Shown here piece after piece: positions 11,657 to 21,355 of a DNA stretch of 64,000 nt. A program made the position numbers and the translations under genes. The DNA lies in NCBI GenBank assembly GCA_947462335.1, contig OX381709.1, positions 62,860,609-62,924,608 on the forward strand, read 5' to 3'. The notes below the pieces were generated by a model, which was not told where the DNA came from, did no database searches, and was given only the letters and a program-made list of their open reading frames with translations. This stretch comes from Harmothoe impar (lineage: Eukaryota; Annelida; Polychaeta; Phyllodocida; Polynoidae). The number at the start of each line of letters is the position of its first letter. Position 1 is the first letter of the stretch.

Positions 11657-12524
11657 TGTGGCTAGGGAAAACCCTTCCACATCAATGAGGGCGTAAAGAT
11701 GAGGTGAGACGTCAGTTTGAGTACTTGGTATCTTTTATTAATAATAATATTAATGTCAGAGTACCAGTCACTAGGGCTCAGTATATAAGTTACTGATGGT
11801 TGCAAGATGATAAGTGATTTCCTCCTCCATCTGACCGGGGTATAAGTACAGGTGCCCGGCAGGTGGAGGGGGTGCCCATGTGACCGGAAGTAGATGTAAC
11901 AGTGGTTTTCATTGGATAGTATACATTTGACATTTGATTGGATAATTATATATTCATGGCTTTAACATGTGGTGTGCGCTGGACCGCGGGTGGGGAGCCT
12001 GGGTCCAGTGCATTATGGGTAATGGATTACATAATAAGTAGCATGCACACATGGGAGCTTTGTCGCCCACCTTCCAGGTGGCCTCCAGCCGGCTCAAGTG
12101 GCTTTGGCGGTGCCACACTGATTAAGGGTGTCCAGCTTTATAGCATTGTTTTATGTGTTGACAGTTAATCCTTGAGGTCAACATATAGTTCATTTGTTTT
12201 GTGTGTAGGTGACCGGTCGGTGCCTTGTCGTCTGGACAGGCTGACCGTTATCTATTGTCCATGGGATAAGGGTCTGCTTGTGATCTATGGATTAATTATG
12301 TGTGGGGGTTAGTTTGGCTTGGCTTAGTGAGAAATAGGTATGTCTGACGTCTAGGTGTACTTTGATGGACATATGGATTGAAAATATGTATAAAGTATTG
12401 TGCGTATTACAAATAATAATAAATATGAATATTAATAATCATAAATCATAATTATGACGTAATATGACGTAATATGACGTAATACAATTGATGAAGGTAT
12501 AATAAGGGGTTTTGTGGCGTGACA
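11657..12524 (-). repeat. 3' LTR (868 bp)
   Basis: This is the right-hand LTR in element orientation and is uninterrupted. Reading the minus strand it starts TGTCACGCC and ends TAGCCACA. Near its U3 start are three copies of TTACGTCA spaced 10 bp apart (12455-12482). A TATAAA lies at 12142-12137 and AATAAA at 11739-11734, about 77 nt before the LTR end, which is a plausible promoter and poly(A) arrangement. Compared with the 5' LTR it differs at 11919, 11978, 12025, 12056 and 12481 (four transitions and one transversion). A short open frame on the opposite strand (11938-12168) occurs in both LTRs and is not a gene. Confidence 0.95.
12455..12482 (-). promoter_or_regulatory. Triple CRE/bZIP-like repeat in LTR U3
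   Basis: Three TTACGTCA octamers on the minus strand repeat at exact 10-bp intervals, close to one helical turn, about 42-70 nt into the LTR. The octamer is a CREB/ATF/C/EBP-type site. The same array is in the 5' LTR at 24381-24408, where the third copy is mutated. Confidence 0.7.
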
Positions 12525-12536
12525 GCACCCCCCAAT
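12525..12536 (-). promoter_or_regulatory. Candidate polypurine tract
   Basis: Directly before the 3' LTR in element orientation the minus strand reads ATTGGGGGGTGC. The G run next to the LTR boundary fits the plus-strand primer position, though the tract is short and ends in a pyrimidine-containing TGC. Confidence 0.55.
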
Positions 12537-13169
12537 ACAACTCCTGCACGCCCTCGTGCAGGCCGAGAAGTAGTAGAGGAAGAGTTATGTCACGCTTCAA
12601 AAGTATTTTGTATGAATATTTTTTTTGTATTTTATGATTTTTGTATCTATCTATCTTATACATTTGACTATGACTAGGTTCTTAATCACATTTTCTAGGT
12701 AGTACAGTGTTTTATACATACATGTTATGCAGTGGTAATAATAATATTTCTATGGTAACGTACTGGTACTATATGTCTCGCTTCCGTTCTATTTATATGA
12801 TTATACCTTTTGGAAGCTTTTAACCTTACCAATTATTTTCATAATACAAGTCATGGTACAGTGGTAATAGTAATGTGACGTACTGATTCTATATGTCGCG
12901 CTTCCGTCCTAGTTTATAATACAATCAATTCATATGATAGGAAGCTGTAAGAAATTCATTTCAATATTAATATAAATGTACTAAGCGTTTACATAGGCCA
13001 TGTGTAATACTTAGTATGGTGTGATAGTACATGTATAACAATAGGTTTTGAGCAGTGTATTTTGTTTATGCAATGATCTTTGGCAATAATTGATCTTTGA
13101 TATTCATTCTCAATGTCGAGGGGCAATGGAGGAAGTTCGTTCTGAGTTATCACCTTCTATGTTAAATTT
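12537..13169 (-). other. 3' untranslated region of the LTR element with direct repeats
   Basis: AT-rich sequence between the env stop and the purine tract. It contains two related copies, 12731-12797 and 12860-12916, of a block that includes ATATGTC(T/G)CGCTTCCGT. The downstream halves are offset by exactly 120 bp. Close to the LTR is a perfect 8-bp hairpin, CCTGCACG / CGTGCAGG with loop CCCT (12543-12562). Such structures could serve RNA export or packaging, but no such role is shown. Confidence 0.6.
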
Positions 13170-15779
13170 TTATGTTTCATTTCCTGTCTCACTCTTTTTC
13201 ATAACAATGGCTGTCAATAGTTCGGTAGTGGTCATGTCTTTTGGGTTTTTGATAAGTGACGTGGTATTGTCACTGTCGGGGTCAATGTCAATGTTGTCTT
13301 GGGTTTCAGTCGGATGTAGGGATGTAGTCATTTCAATAGTCTTAAGGGTTAGTCCTGTGGTGGTGGTGTCGTCTTTCAGGGCCGGTATGATAGAAAACCG
13401 TGCCGCTAGGGGTAGTATGACGTGGTTGGGTAGATAGTATGACTTCTGTTTTCCGTTGATGTTGAATGATATGGGGCCGTTCCATGTCATGTTTATGCGT
13501 GGGTATGGGCATGACAGGGCTGAGATGGCCGTCAGGGTTGGTATGAAATCATTAACAATAGAGTCACGTTCGTAGGGTAGGGATAGTAGTGGGATGGTGT
13601 GGTTGACGTGTCCTTGGTAAATTTTGAGAGTAATGGTAGGGTTGGTTTTATGTCCAGAGTTTGTCATTCCAAAGTGACGTGCAATCTTGTTTTTACACTT
13701 GAAGATGGTTTTGATAACAGCGTATACTATTAAAGCTACAAATATCAGGGTAAAAATGTTATGGGCATCAACGTATTGATCTAGATTGATAGTGTGGTTT
13801 TCTTTGGTTTCACTCTGGGGGATGGGGTTAATAAATTTCCAAGAAATGTTGTTGGGTCGAGCACTAACAGTCGGGATGGTGGCGAACAGTGCTTTTCCTT
13901 TGGATACATATAATAAGTAGAAGAATCCTACGGCATTTAGAATGCAAGTGACTGGTACTATATAGTTCCATACGGGGCTAGCGAAGAAGCTAGCTATGTT
14001 CTCTCGTATGGGTGTGTCCTGGATGGGTCGGTCTAAGATGTCTGCTGCGTTGGTGGCTTCTATTAGGATATTCCTGGTGAAGGGTTCCAGGTCCAATGTA
14101 ATGTCTGATGACAACTTGCTGATGTTTGTCATAGATTTGATGATAGCTTGTGTATGTAGATGTGGTATGTGTATTGGATCGTGGTGTAGTGATGATGCTG
14201 TGATGTTGAGATTGTTTGTGAGTGCGAGTAGTATGGGTGTATTGGCCGCGTGCATTAGGAAATGTGTTGAAGAAGATTCATTACAAGGAATTTTGGTGTT
14301 TGGGAGGTACAATGAGTCAAACTGTAAGTGGCACATACATGGGACACCAATAACTGCGTAGGCCGAAGCTTTCTTAGTAGTTGGTGTCATGTGCTGACAG
14401 ATGACGTGGTAGTACTCCCTGTTAGTAGTTACTAAATATTTGTCTTTGCCAATAGCTATAGCACGGGTTTGTATGGGTCTCAGAGGGTGTACTTGAAATG
14501 TGCAGAGTCTGGCTATGTCTGCCTGGTTACCTTTAAAGGCCGCCATGAGGCAGGTTGGCTGGTCACTGCGTATTCTAGGCATGGTCCTAGCGCATACTTT
14601 CAGTATCGAGCCTTGGCACGTAAGCAGATCTGCGTTTGTCATCTCTAAGTACAATGTCTCTGCCTCGTTGACAGCGAGGAAAGTTTTGTCAGTGTGTAAT
14701 AGGGTAGATCCAGAACTTGTCGTATTTTCGGTGTTAATGGGGACATGAGTCGTAATTACTTGATATAAGTTAAATGCTGCGTCTGTGGCAGAAATGATAA
14801 CATTAATATGAATGTATAAGTGAGTTTTGGAATAGGTGTATAGTGCAACTGGTTGTGAGTAGTAATATGCGGTGTCGATAATGGTTACCTCGGATCCTGG
14901 GTTTCTAATTTTGAGTTGTGTGTCTAAGGTGGCTAGCTTGAGGGCTAGTTCTGTGGGTTGGATCATATCCGGTGCTAATATTCCAGTGGACAATAATCTG
15001 AGAGAATTTTCCACCTTGTATAACCCTTGTTGGTAGGCGATCCTGGTCATTAGGACAATTACCTGAGCCGATATGATTGCTGATTGGGTAATCCTACGAT
15101 CCTGGTCGGCTTGGATGGAGGTTAGGGTTGTGGAGAAATCATCAGACCATGAGTCTATGGATTCGGTAATATTGAGTAGGGATTCCTGTACAACGTCCTG
15201 TTGTTTTATATAAGTGTCTAGAAACTGCTGGTGTTGCTGGGTGACGTCATGTAATCCTTGTGCAGTTTTAACATTGACGTCGGCCAGTGTACCAATTTTA
15301 GCAACTAGGTGATGTATGACATTGATAATAGAATCCATGTCTCTAGTGGTTGCCAGGCCAAATATTGATTTGAAGAGCTCCCCTAAGAATCCTAGGATAG
15401 CTCTCTTTGGCCTGTTAGTAATAGGATCCGAGAGGAAGTGTGCAATGTTCTTTAAAGTCTTAATAATGTTAATATCTACGTTTTGTAGTAGTCGGTAGAG
15501 GTCAGCAGCTTGTTGTAACATCTTGGCGTCATGGCTGTCATGGGGTCCTAGTGAAGTCAGTTGAAGAGTCCTGATGGTGTTGTAAATGAGTGGCTTCGGA
15601 CGAGGAGCCATTGGGATGTTGTAGGGGATGGCCAGTATGACCTCGTGTAGGTCATGACCGGTGATGATTTGTCCCGGCAGCTGTTCATAGATGAGGCTGA
15701 TATTTTGCCTCACTATTGGTTGTGCTGCCGTGTAAATGATGTGTGTGATGATTAATAGGAGGTAGAGTGTATACCTCAT
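13170..15779 (-). CDS. env: Envelope fusion glycoprotein, F-like
   Basis: Membrane protein of 869 residues. The N-terminus (1-20) is a clear signal peptide. RPKR at 123-126 is a furin-type cleavage site, followed at once by a hydrophobic glycine/phenylalanine-rich segment (127-142) with the spacing of the fusion peptide in the F-type envelope proteins of errantiviruses and baculoviruses. A helical, heptad-like region follows (~148-235), then a cysteine-containing ectodomain (Cys 388, 396, 410, 426, 461, 481, 483, 499) with several N-glycosylation sequons. There are two C-terminal hydrophobic spans, ~604-625 and ~673-694, and then an unusual ~170-residue tail. The ATG has A at -3. It lies 866 bp after pol and is probably translated from a spliced mRNA. 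The F assignment rests on motifs, not a database match. Confidence 0.88.
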   Translation of the reverse strand: MRYTLYLLLIITHIIYTAAQPIVRQNISLIYEQLPGQIITGHDLHEVILAIPYNIPMAPRPKPLIYNTIRTLQLTSLGPHDSHDAKMLQQAADLYRLLQNVDINIIKTLKNIAHFLSDPITNRPKRAILGFLGELFKSIFGLATTRDMDSIINVIHHLVAKIGTLADVNVKTAQGLHDVTQQHQQFLDTYIKQQDVVQESLLNITESIDSWSDDFSTTLTSIQADQDRRITQSAIISAQVIVLMTRIAYQQGLYKVENSLRLLSTGILAPDMIQPTELALKLATLDTQLKIRNPGSEVTIIDTAYYYSQPVALYTYSKTHLYIHINVIISATDAAFNLYQVITTHVPINTENTTSSGSTLLHTDKTFLAVNEAETLYLEMTNADLLTCQGSILKVCARTMPRIRSDQPTCLMAAFKGNQADIARLCTFQVHPLRPIQTRAIAIGKDKYLVTTNREYYHVICQHMTPTTKKASAYAVIGVPCMCHLQFDSLYLPNTKIPCNESSSTHFLMHAANTPILLALTNNLNITASSLHHDPIHIPHLHTQAIIKSMTNISKLSSDITLDLEPFTRNILIEATNAADILDRPIQDTPIRENIASFFASPVWNYIVPVTCILNAVGFFYLLYVSKGKALFATIPTVSARPNNISWKFINPIPQSETKENHTINLDQYVDAHNIFTLIFVALIVYAVIKTIFKCKNKIARHFGMTNSGHKTNPTITLKIYQGHVNHTIPLLSLPYERDSIVNDFIPTLTAISALSCPYPRINMTWNGPISFNINGKQKSYYLPNHVILPLAARFSIIPALKDDTTTTGLTLKTIEMTTSLHPTETQDNIDIDPDSDNTTSLIKNPKDMTTTELLTAIVMKKSETGNET

Positions 15780-16645
15780 GATTCCCGAGTTGTTGGGATA
15801 CTAATAATAGTAGTAGTCGATCGTTTGTAGTAGTAATAGTTGATAGTCGATAGTTGGTGAAGGATGAGTGTAAGTGCGCAGTACTGGCGGGGATCTACCA
15901 AATTAACTGTGGGCTGCTCCTGACTGAATCGATGTGTGTAGGGGTGTGGTCACTGGGTGACTGTGGAAAGATGGGGGGGTGTGTGGGAACTTATACCCTT
16001 TGGTCTGGGTACAGGGTGGTGGCTATGTCACCCTGCCATGTTGGTCGTTATCACACTCCCATAAGTGGAGCTTTTGTTTGCGCGCTCCAGTGGTGGCGCC
16101 ATCCAGGGCTCAGATTGCGGTCGTCCTCCTGGTGTTGTTGACACCTGCAATGCATGTGGGTGGCCACCCGCATACAAGGCTTTTCCACTGGTCTATGGGG
16201 GGGGGTTAATAAGAGTGCGCAAACTGTCCTTTCATGTCGGATTTTGACATGTTGATAATAGTTCTATTTGAAGTGTCAGTTTGTTAAAGGAGCAGCAATA
16301 ATATGGAGTCGCCCTGCCACTTACTTGTGTGGTGAAATGGGTATAGATGGATAATAATAATAATAGTAATAATTGATGAAGCTTGTGCGCTTTATGGTGA
16401 TAAATACTGTATTTCCAGTATTTCTTTTGATGATCGGTGTGTAAGTCGTGATTCTTTGTGAATCATTATAATAGTAGTAGTGATAATAGTAGTCGTAGTA
16501 GTCAGTGTTGATCCTTTTGATATTAAAGTTGATAATATATGACAGTTGATGTCTCTTTGTAATAGTAGCGGTGATATAGTGAGTTTTTGTTGTTTATGTA
16601 ATATAGGTGATAACTCTTTTCCTCTTATATATTCTATAGTTTATA
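15780..16645 (-). other. Pol-env spacer of the LTR element
   Basis: Non-coding stretch between the pol stop and the env start. The pol-side part is rich in TAA/TAG triplets on the plus strand (16350-16620). The env-side part is GC-richer. A possible splice acceptor on the minus strand, a pyrimidine-rich CCCCGCCAG ending at 15884, lies about 105 nt before the env ATG. Open frames on the plus strand here match nothing I know. Confidence 0.55.
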
Positions 16646-19600
16646 TTATGGTTTTAGTCCTACCGGTGTCCTCCTCTTGACCTTGGAGTGGGCCGGTTTT
16701 GCTTTATATATATTTTTGGTTTGTAGAAGCGCTGGTCTCGCTTTATATGAATCTCCGTCTTTCTTCCATAGTTTGGTTATGAGGTCGTCGTTCGGGTCAA
16801 TGAGTCTGTGTATGAAGTCATTGTTTCTCACGTGACGTACAAGTTTCAGTCTATCTACATGGACTGGGTTTTTCATTGTTTTCATTGTGATCACGGATTT
16901 GAGGAGGACGGATGTTTTTGAGACGAATTTGCACACTATGTATGGACCAGAGTACACTTTCTGAAGTTTCAAACATTTTGTTCTATCCATCAGTCGGGGT
17001 ACCTTGACATACACTAGTGATTCTTTCTGCACCTTTGTAGGTTTTGCCTTTTTGTCGTGCTGTTGTCTCATTTGTTCTGTCCTCTTTTCGATGTTTTCAA
17101 TGACCTGATTGTATGTGTAGTCTATTTTCTTTAATTTGTCGATGATGTGGAGATTTAGACTTTTCTCTTCTTCCTGATTGAGTTTGTTGTCTATTATGGT
17201 GTTTGGGTTCCTTCCCTTCATAATGAAGAACGGTGTGAAGGCAGTGGTGGCGGACTCTGTGTTGTTGATGGAGAACACGAGGTGTGGTAGGAATACATCC
17301 CATGTGTCCTGGTGTTCCTCACAGTAGGCCCGTATGCCTTCAGACAGCGTCTTCACATATCTTTCAGCCTGGCCGTTTGATTTTGGTCTATAGGCCGAGC
17401 TGAAGACATGTTTTATGTTGAGGGAAGATGTCATGTTTCTGAATTTTGAGTTTTTATATGACGTTCCATTGTCTGACTGGAGGTATGTTGGTATACCCTC
17501 GGCCAGGACAACTTTCTCTATGAATTCTGCAGTAGTTGTTTCCGCGTCCAATGATGTAGTAGGGTAGGCTATGCAGAATTTAGAGAACCTGTCGACCACT
17601 ACCTGAATGTAAACGTTCTTTCCTGGTGTTGGTGGTAGTGGGCCTATGGCATCTATGTGGACAAACTGGAATGGGTAAGAAGGGGTACTATGGGCCGTCA
17701 TTGGCAGGTTGTTGGTTAGGTTCATCTTTTTGGCTTTCAAACAGACGTGGCAGGTCGCTGTGAATTTCTGGACGTCGGCCGCCATGCTCTTCCAATATAC
17801 TTTGGGAAGCATGGTCGACAGCATTCTTTGTGCGCCAGCGTGGCCTGCCATTGGTAGGTCGTGGAAAAGCTTCAAGATGGGAAGTCTCATGTCATCTGGG
17901 ATGACGGGTTGGAATGAGAACTCCTTGTGTTTCTTCCATAGTACCGTGTTTATGTGGACCAAAATATCATTCAGCATGATGTGGTCATCAGCTATTTTGA
18001 TAAATTGCTCCGTTTCCTTCTTGTTTTTGTCGTTGGGTACCTGTCCGTTCTCTAAATACGTGATGATAGCTTTCGTGTGTAAGTTATATCTTTGTTCTCT
18101 TTTGAGGTTGAGTATGGAGATCTGTGGGTCGGAGAGGCTTTCTATCATTTCAATCAGATGATTAGTCTGATTGGCCAAGTGTTTTGCCATGTCTGTGGCG
18201 TCTCTTCTAGGCTTCTCATTTTTCTTTTTCGTTTTTGGTTTATCTGTGGTTTTCTTAGGTTGCGGTGCCGGGGTGTGGCCTGGGACCGGTCGGGTTGCCG
18301 CAACCTGCTCTATTTGTTCTGTTTGAGTTTCTTCTATGAATGTTGATAGGGCTTCTAGGGATGTAGAGGGTACTGTCAGCTGCTGTGGGGCGTGGCCTGG
18401 GACCGGTCGTGCAGCTGAATCCACTTCCTGTTGTACCGAGGCCACTATGGCTGCTAACAGTCCTTTGTATTCTGTTTGTGGAAGCCCAAAATGATGTAAT
18501 TTGGTACTTGGGATGTCAGGATTTGCTCTCAGGTTGGGGGTAAACCTTTTTATATCTTCTATGTCTTCTGTGTTTTCATCCATACATTCACAATAGAAGT
18601 GATGGGTGGAGTTTCTCTTCAGAATTGATTTGGGTAGTCGTTTTGGTAGCGTCAATGGTGGTTCGTCTTCTTTGAATTTCTGTGTGTGTATGTCATCCTC
18701 AAACATAATTCTATGTTGCACCCTTATGGCTTTGGGTTTTGGTGGAGGATCTGTCATTGGTGTCTTGTGTAGTGGGTAGTCTCGTCTTGACATAACGTCT
18801 GATGGTATATTTAATTTGCCTCTTATGTGTCTGATATTGAATTGAAATTGTTGAATTTTGAGTGCCCACCTTGCCCACATGTTTTTGTTATCTGATTTTG
18901 TCAACATGTGGATGAGGGCTTGGTGGTCAGTATATAACTCGAATGGTCTTCCTTCTAGGTAGTGTCTGAAGTACTCTATTGCAAATACTACCCCCAATAG
19001 TTCTCTTTGGGTGGCACCATAATTCCTTTCGTGGTCGTGGAGTGCTCTGCCCGCAAAGGCTACTGGTCGTAGAACGCCGTCCTTCTCCTGGGAAAGGGTA
19101 GCTCCCAGGGCTGTACCAGATGCATCTGTTGTAAGATGGAACTGTTTGTTGTAGTCTGGGTACAGCAGGATGACGTCATTGCATATAGAGTCCTTCAGGG
19201 TCTGAAATGCAGTCTCACATTCTTTTGTCCAAACAAATTTGTTCCCATTTTTGAGTAGGTTAAATAGAGGTCGACCAATTTCACTGAACCCTTTGATGAA
19301 TTTTCTATAGAATTGGGCGAGTCCAGTGAATGACCGCACCTCTTTTGTGGTCTTCGGTGTGGGGAATGTCTGGATCTTGTGGACTTTGTCTGGGGATGGT
19401 TTGATACCGTCAGTGGTGACTTTCATTCCTAGGAAGTCTAGTTCCTCTAGGAAGAATTCGCACTTGGTTTTCTTCAACTTTAGTTTGCCATTTCTTAGTG
19501 CTTCGAATATGTTTCTCAAATCGATGAAATGTTGGTCTATGGATGGTGATAAACACAAGATGTCGTCTAAGTATGGGATTGCACATTTGTACTGCAGGTT

Positions 19601-21349
19601 CTGTAGGATCAAGTTGACTACAGCTTGGAAAGCCTGAGCACTGCTGGCGAGTCCCATGGGCATGGTCTTGTATCTATACCTTTTGGTCCTAGTGAGAAAG
19701 GCTGTGATGTCCCTGTCGTCCTCTCTAATTGGTATCTGGAAGTACCCTTGTTGGGCATCCATTTTAGAGAACACGGCAGGTCGCATCTCACCAATCATTT
19801 CTAGGCTGTCGTCTGCTCGTGGTGATGTAAGTGCTTGGTTGATGGATTGGGAATTCACATATCTTAGATCTGTCACTAATCTGTAACCCTGCCCGTTCTT
19901 TTTCTCTACAAGAAAACTTCTGGATGACCAGGGACCCGTTTTGGTTTCCTCCAGAATGTCCTGCTTTACCAGCTTCTGACATTCAATTTCAAGTCGTTCG
20001 GCTTTGTGCGGGGCCATTCTGAATGGGTAGAACTGTAAGGGTTTGGCGTCTGGGATCAGGTTGATTTTATGGGTGTACAGATGGGTTCTTCCAATCATAT
20101 TATCTTTTCCCACGAATATGTCGTCGTATTCTTCTATTAATTGGCAAAATGTTGTGAATTGATCTTCTGTGAGGCAGTCTGGTTTCTGGAAGACGTGTGA
20201 TTTTTCTTTTTCTGGTTCTATGTCTATGTCCTTCCCTATGTACATGTCTTTGTCTATGTCTTGTTCGTCGTGACCTGTCGTCTCTTGTACCATGTTTATA
20301 TGATCTTCATCGTCTGACATGGATTGATCCATGTCAGAGTCAGAATACTCTGAGTATGTTGGAGTTGGTACATAGAATGTTTTGTCTGACCCTGTTGATG
20401 ATGCACTGTCACTGATAGTAGAGTTGTTGTCTATGTCTATGTCTCTGTCTGTCTCCTCGGGTTGTGTGTCGTCGTAGCCTGTCGATAATATATGATTTTC
20501 TTTGTCTATGTCTGTTTTTGTATATAAGGCTACGATTTCACCCTTCTGGATTTTACAGATTCTAGATGTGATATTCAATAATATCAGTGGGTGTCTGTCT
20601 CTTTGGTCAGGTGTCACGACTGAACGTTGTACGATGTAATTTGGAAGTTTGTCTGATCTGTCAAAATTGTCTGTTATACCATTGATTTGACTGACTGAGT
20701 GGTAGCATGTGACTTGGCCTGTTATGGCCATTTCGGAAAATGGAGGTATCGAAATGGCTCTCACTGCCCTGATTGGTTGAGATTTTGGAGTTGGGTCAGT
20801 GGAGTAATTGATTTTGCTTTTAGTTTTTGATAGAAAATCTGTTCCCAATATGATTGGTGATGAACAATTTGGAAGAATTGCAAATTGATGACTGAATGTT
20901 TTGCCTTGAATTTTGAATTTGATTTTGATAGCTCTTTTGATGTGACACAATGCTCCATCGGCAAGATAAACTTTGGACCTGATTCGTGAAAACTCATGAG
21001 GAACTAGTTTCGATAGAGTGGAGGCTAGACCCTCTCTCATGCAAGAGACGGTGGCTCCTGTGTCTACTAGACTGGGGATGTTGGTATCTTTGAATTGTAG
21101 ATCTATATTGCCATTGACCATGTTGATAAACAAAACACTCTGCTCACCTTCTTCCATGTGTAGGTCGGGTAGTGGTGGGGGGACGACTTCCAGAGTAGCT
21201 TGGACGTCGGCAGGTTTCCCGCGCACTGGTGCAGCGTTGTGGATTGTATGTGGGTCATGTGGCATGATGTCGATGGGCGATGCCGATTGTTCTGTGTTGG
21301 GGACTGTTTTGTCATCCTGATGAGGCCTATCCATAGGATGACAATCTAG
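16646..21349 (-). CDS. pol: Pol polyprotein (protease, RT, RNase H, integrase), expressed by -1 frameshift from gag
   Basis: Replication polyprotein, 1567 residues counted from the Leu codon at 21349 entered by the frameshift. The aspartic protease shows DTGA at 96-99 and ILGTD at 167-171. An acidic spacer of about 120 residues follows. Reverse transcriptase has the first catalytic Asp at 531 and YLDD at 593-596. RNase H has TDAS at 741-744, Glu783, Asp808 and Asp851. Integrase has an H-H-C-C finger at His1163, His1170, Cys1200 and Cys1203, then catalytic Asp1233, Asp1293 and Glu1329 (D,D35E), and a GPY/F motif at 1468-1470. No chromodomain is seen. A ~290-residue linker between RNase H and integrase is low-complexity and holds two RPVPGH(A/T)P copies 39 residues apart. 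All catalytic residues are present. The frame is open upstream to 21550, but that part only rereads the gag CAA repeats as threonine. Confidence 0.95.
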   Translation of the reverse strand, partial: LDCHPMDRPHQDDKTVPNTEQSASPIDIMPHDPHTIHNAAPVRGKPADVQATLEVVPPPLPDLHMEEGEQSVLFINMVNGNIDLQFKDTNIPSLVDTGATVSCMREGLASTLSKLVPHEFSRIRSKVYLADGALCHIKRAIKIKFKIQGKTFSHQFAILPNCSSPIILGTDFLSKTKSKINYSTDPTPKSQPIRAVRAISIPPFSEMAITGQVTCYHSVSQINGITDNFDRSDKLPNYIVQRSVVTPDQRDRHPLILLNITSRICKIQKGEIVALYTKTDIDKENHILSTGYDDTQPEETDRDIDIDNNSTISDSASSTGSDKTFYVPTPTYSEYSDSDMDQSMSDDEDHINMVQETTGHDEQDIDKDMYIGKDIDIEPEKEKSHVFQKPDCLTEDQFTTFCQLIEEYDDIFVGKDNMIGRTHLYTHKINLIPDAKPLQFYPFRMAPHKAERLEIECQKLVKQDILEETKTGPWSSRSFLVEKKNGQGYRLVTDLRYVNSQSINQALTSPRADDSLEMIGEMRPAVFSKMDAQQGYFQIPIREDDRDITAFLTRTKRYRYKTMPMGLASSAQAFQAVVNLILQNLQYKCAIPYLDDILCLSPSIDQHFIDLRNIFEALRNGKLKLKKTKCEFFLEELDFLGMKVTTDGIKPSPDKVHKIQTFPTPKTTKEVRSFTGLAQFYRKFIKGFSEIGRPLFNLLKNGNKFVWTKECETAFQTLKDSICNDVILLYPDYNKQFHLTTDASGTALGATLSQEKDGVLRPVAFAGRALHDHERNYGATQRELLGVVFAIEYFRHYLEGRPFELYTDHQALIHMLTKSDNKNMWARWALKIQQFQFNIRHIRGKLNIPSDVMSRRDYPLHKTPMTDPPPKPKAIRVQHRIMFEDDIHTQKFKEDEPPLTLPKRLPKSILKRNSTHHFYCECMDENTEDIEDIKRFTPNLRANPDIPSTKLHHFGLPQTEYKGLLAAIVASVQQEVDSAARPVPGHAPQQLTVPSTSLEALSTFIEETQTEQIEQVAATRPVPGHTPAPQPKKTTDKPKTKKKNEKPRRDATDMAKHLANQTNHLIEMIESLSDPQISILNLKREQRYNLHTKAIITYLENGQVPNDKNKKETEQFIKIADDHIMLNDILVHINTVLWKKHKEFSFQPVIPDDMRLPILKLFHDLPMAGHAGAQRMLSTMLPKVYWKSMAADVQKFTATCHVCLKAKKMNLTNNLPMTAHSTPSYPFQFVHIDAIGPLPPTPGKNVYIQVVVDRFSKFCIAYPTTSLDAETTTAEFIEKVVLAEGIPTYLQSDNGTSYKNSKFRNMTSSLNIKHVFSSAYRPKSNGQAERYVKTLSEGIRAYCEEHQDTWDVFLPHLVFSINNTESATTAFTPFFIMKGRNPNTIIDNKLNQEEEKSLNLHIIDKLKKIDYTYNQVIENIEKRTEQMRQQHDKKAKPTKVQKESLVYVKVPRLMDRTKCLKLQKVYSGPYIVCKFVSKTSVLLKSVITMKTMKNPVHVDRLKLVRHVRNNDFIHRLIDPNDDLITKLWKKDGDSYKARPALLQTKNIYKAKPAHSKVKRRTPVGLKP

Positions 21350-21355
21350 TTTCCC
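21309..21355 (-). promoter_or_regulatory. Programmed -1 ribosomal frameshift signal between gag and pol
   Basis: On the minus strand the gag frame reads G GGA AAC then UAG. GGGAAAC (21355-21349) fits the X XXY YYZ rule in the correct phase. It is the same heptamer type used by some retroviruses. The stop codon follows at once. Four nucleotides after the heptamer begins a perfect 10-bp stem, TTGTCATCCT (21344-21335) pairing with AGGATGACAA (21318-21309), with a 16-nt loop. Slipping back one base continues directly into the pol frame, whose offset from gag is exactly -1. Confidence 0.92.

Noticed and set aside
11938..12168. 76-codon open frame on the plus strand, repeated at 23249-23479
   Set aside because: It lies inside both LTR copies, antisense to the element, and is duplicated only because the LTR is.
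15884..15892. Firm splice acceptor for env
   Set aside because: The pyrimidine tract is short and other AG sites exist. Without transcripts it is only a candidate.
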